Below, one piece after another: positions 5,868-6,853 of a DNA stretch of 6,853 nucleotides. Numbering within the stretch: the stretch's first letter is position 1; every line of letters begins with the position of its first letter. Position numbers and translations under genes: made by a program. Origin of the DNA: an uncultured Anaerococcus sp. (lineage in GTDB: Bacteria; Bacillota; Clostridia; Tissierellales; Peptoniphilaceae); contig CABQOK010000077.1 of assembly GCA_902465755.1 (NCBI GenBank), positions 1-6,853 of the forward strand, read 5' to 3'. The notes beneath the pieces were generated by a model. That model saw only the letters and a list, made by a program, of their open reading frames with translations, did not search any database and was not told the DNA's origin.

Positions 5868-6231
5868 TAGCTTTCTTATCCTTTGCAATTGTTTCAGCTA
5901 TTAGCTTATCCATGTAAGCTCCATGTTCGATTGAGTTATCGATTTTGAATCTAAATTCTGGCATAGATCTAAGTCTCATCCTCTCTCCAATAAGGATTTT
6001 GATGTAGCCTTTAGCTTGTTCTAAGGCCTCAATTACATCTTCCTTGTTACTAGTATCTCCTAGTACGCTCACGTAGCAGTCAGCGTAGGAGAGATCGTTG
6101 GTTACTTCCACATCTGTTATAGTAACCATTGCCTCTGTGCTAAGTCTTGGATCGTTTAAGTCATCTCTTAGAATTTTAGATAATTCTTTTTTGACTTCAG
6201 ATGAGATTCTTTCTGTTCTTCTTTTATTCAT
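5845..6231 (-). CDS. rbfA: 30S ribosome-binding factor RbfA
   Basis: Known role: a KH-fold maturation factor that binds the 30S subunit near the 5' end of 16S rRNA and aids late processing and cold adaptation. Seen: 128 residues with the usual RbfA order: N-terminal NKRRTERISSEVKKELSKIL (2-21), then DDLNDPRLS (23-31), ITDVEVTNDLSYADCYVSVLG (38-58), and the hallmark R.R.MPEFRFKIDNSIEHGA..D.L (86-110). The C-terminal tail is short and charged (KDKKANEERENQ). The ATG shares one base with the infB stop (TAATG, 6233-6229) and SD AAGGA (6245-6241) lies inside infB 9 nt upstream, so translation is probably coupled to infB. Its 3' end overlaps nrnA by 23 nt. Secure identification. Confidence 0.97.
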   Translation of the reverse strand: MNKRRTERISSEVKKELSKILRDDLNDPRLSTEAMVTITDVEVTNDLSYADCYVSVLGDTSNKEDVIEALEQAKGYIKILIGERMRLRSMPEFRFKIDNSIEHGAYMDKLIAETIAKDKKANEERENQ

Positions 6232-6853
6232 TAATCTCTTTCCTTTTCAACCATTTCATAGGCTTCCATGACATCTCCTACCTTGATATCATTGAATCTA
6301 TTTAGACCAATACCGCCTTCGTAACCACCTGCAAGTTCCTTAGCATCGTCCTTAAATCTCTTCATTGATGAAATTTCGCCATCAAATATTACTATATTGT
6401 CACGTAGGAGTCTGATGCTTGCTCTTCTTGGAACAGAACCATTTGTAACCATAACACCAGCAACTGTTCCTGCTCCTGGAACCTTGAAGGTATCACGTAC
6501 TTCAGCCCTACCGAGTACAACTTCCTTAAATTCTGGATCAAGCATACCCTTGATGGCTTTTTCTACATCTTCGATTGCTTCATAGATTACAGAATATGTT
6601 CTGATTTCAATATTGTTATCTTTGGCTCTTTCCAAAGCTCCTTGGGTTGGTCTTACATTAAATCCTATAATAACTGCGTTAGAGGCTTGGGCAAGAAGAA
6701 TATCTGATTCTGTGATTCCTCCTACAGCTCCTGCGATAACAGAAACCTTAACTTCTTCGTTAGAAAGTTTTACTAGTGAGTGGCTTACAGCATCTACTGT
6801 TCCTTTAACGTCAGTTTTAACTATAATATTAAGCTCTTTTAGCTCACCATCTC
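6231..6853 (-). CDS. infB: Translation initiation factor IF-2, C-terminal part (partial, runs off right edge)
   Basis: Known role: GTPase that brings fMet-tRNA to the 30S P site and promotes subunit joining. Seen: 206 codons plus stop, open to the window edge without a start; the G domain lies outside. The fragment starts DGELKELNIIVKTDVKGTVDA, at the beginning of IF2 domain 3, with the conserved ITESDILLAQASNAVIIGFNVRP (46-68). It continues through the linker helix IYEAIEDVEKAIKGML (89-104) into the C2 beta-barrel (EVVLGRAEVRDTFKV at 110-124, KRFKDD at 164-169, FNDIKVGDVMEAY at 186-198), which binds fMet-tRNA. Oddity: both C2 positions that are Cys in E. coli and Geobacillus-type IF2 are replaced, by Val133 (AGVMVTNG) and Gly179 (GYEGGIG). 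The stop overlaps rbfA by one base. A shorter reading starting at an internal TTG (6635) is not a real gene start. Confidence 0.96.
   Translation of the reverse strand, partial: DGELKELNIIVKTDVKGTVDAVSHSLVKLSNEEVKVSVIAGAVGGITESDILLAQASNAVIIGFNVRPTQGALERAKDNNIEIRTYSVIYEAIEDVEKAIKGMLDPEFKEVVLGRAEVRDTFKVPGAGTVAGVMVTNGSVPRRASIRLLRDNIVIFDGEISSMKRFKDDAKELAGGYEGGIGLNRFNDIKVGDVMEAYEMVEKERD

Noticed and set aside
5868..5888. TTG start for nrnA giving 331 residues
   Set aside because: No SD precedes it, and the ATG 21 nt downstream has AAAGGA upstream and yields a usual N-terminus.
1..6853. CRISPR arrays, insertion sequences, phage or defence genes, tRNA or rRNA genes
   Set aside because: None was seen on either strand; the window is filled by syntenic housekeeping genes with short gaps.

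Overview
This window is a compact, AT-rich housekeeping locus with every gene on the minus strand. It carries the translation and RNA-decay cluster known from Firmicutes, in transcription order (right to left): infB (3' end only), rbfA, nrnA, truB, ribF, rpsO, pnp and then the 5' end of an ftsK/spoIIIE-type gene. Gene order, Shine-Dalgarno (SD) sites of the GGAGG type and low GC point to a low-GC Gram-positive anaerobe. The protein wording (for example the S15, TruB and PNPase sequences) suggests the Clostridia/Tissierellia side, possibly the Peptoniphilaceae (Anaerococcus/Peptoniphilus group). That placement is inference, since no database could be searched.

Layout. From 6853 down to 3061 run infB, rbfA, nrnA, truB and ribF. 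Neighbouring genes overlap by 1, 23, 8 and 26 nt, which suggests one polycistronic and translationally coupled unit. At the ribF stop codon there is a good sigma-A-type promoter whose -10 box includes the stop codon. It is followed by a structured rpsO leader with a 13-bp stem whose loop holds CCUC, complementary to the rpsO SD. rpsO and pnp are separated by a strong GC-rich hairpin with an imperfect U tract. The pnp-ftsK gap (333-524) holds a clear intrinsic terminator and further complementary segments that could compete with it. ftsK runs off the left edge after 110 codons.

How the genes work together. InfB (initiation), RbfA (30S maturation), TruB (tRNA psi55) and S15 (30S assembly) serve translation. 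PNPase and NrnA serve RNA turnover: PNPase degrades RNA to short oligonucleotides, which nanoRNases such as NrnA finish. RibF makes FMN and FAD and is a usual passenger in this cluster. FtsK begins a separate chromosome-segregation unit.

No new multi-gene system is visible. The most interesting material is in the two non-coding gaps, above all the rpsO leader, a strong candidate for a self-regulated S15 mRNA element. There are also a few substitutions at normally conserved positions in IF2, RibF and TruB. Three starts were chosen from ribosome-binding evidence: rpsO at 2980, truB at 4900 and nrnA at 5867. No stretch longer than 300 bases lacks a gene; the largest gap is 192 bases.
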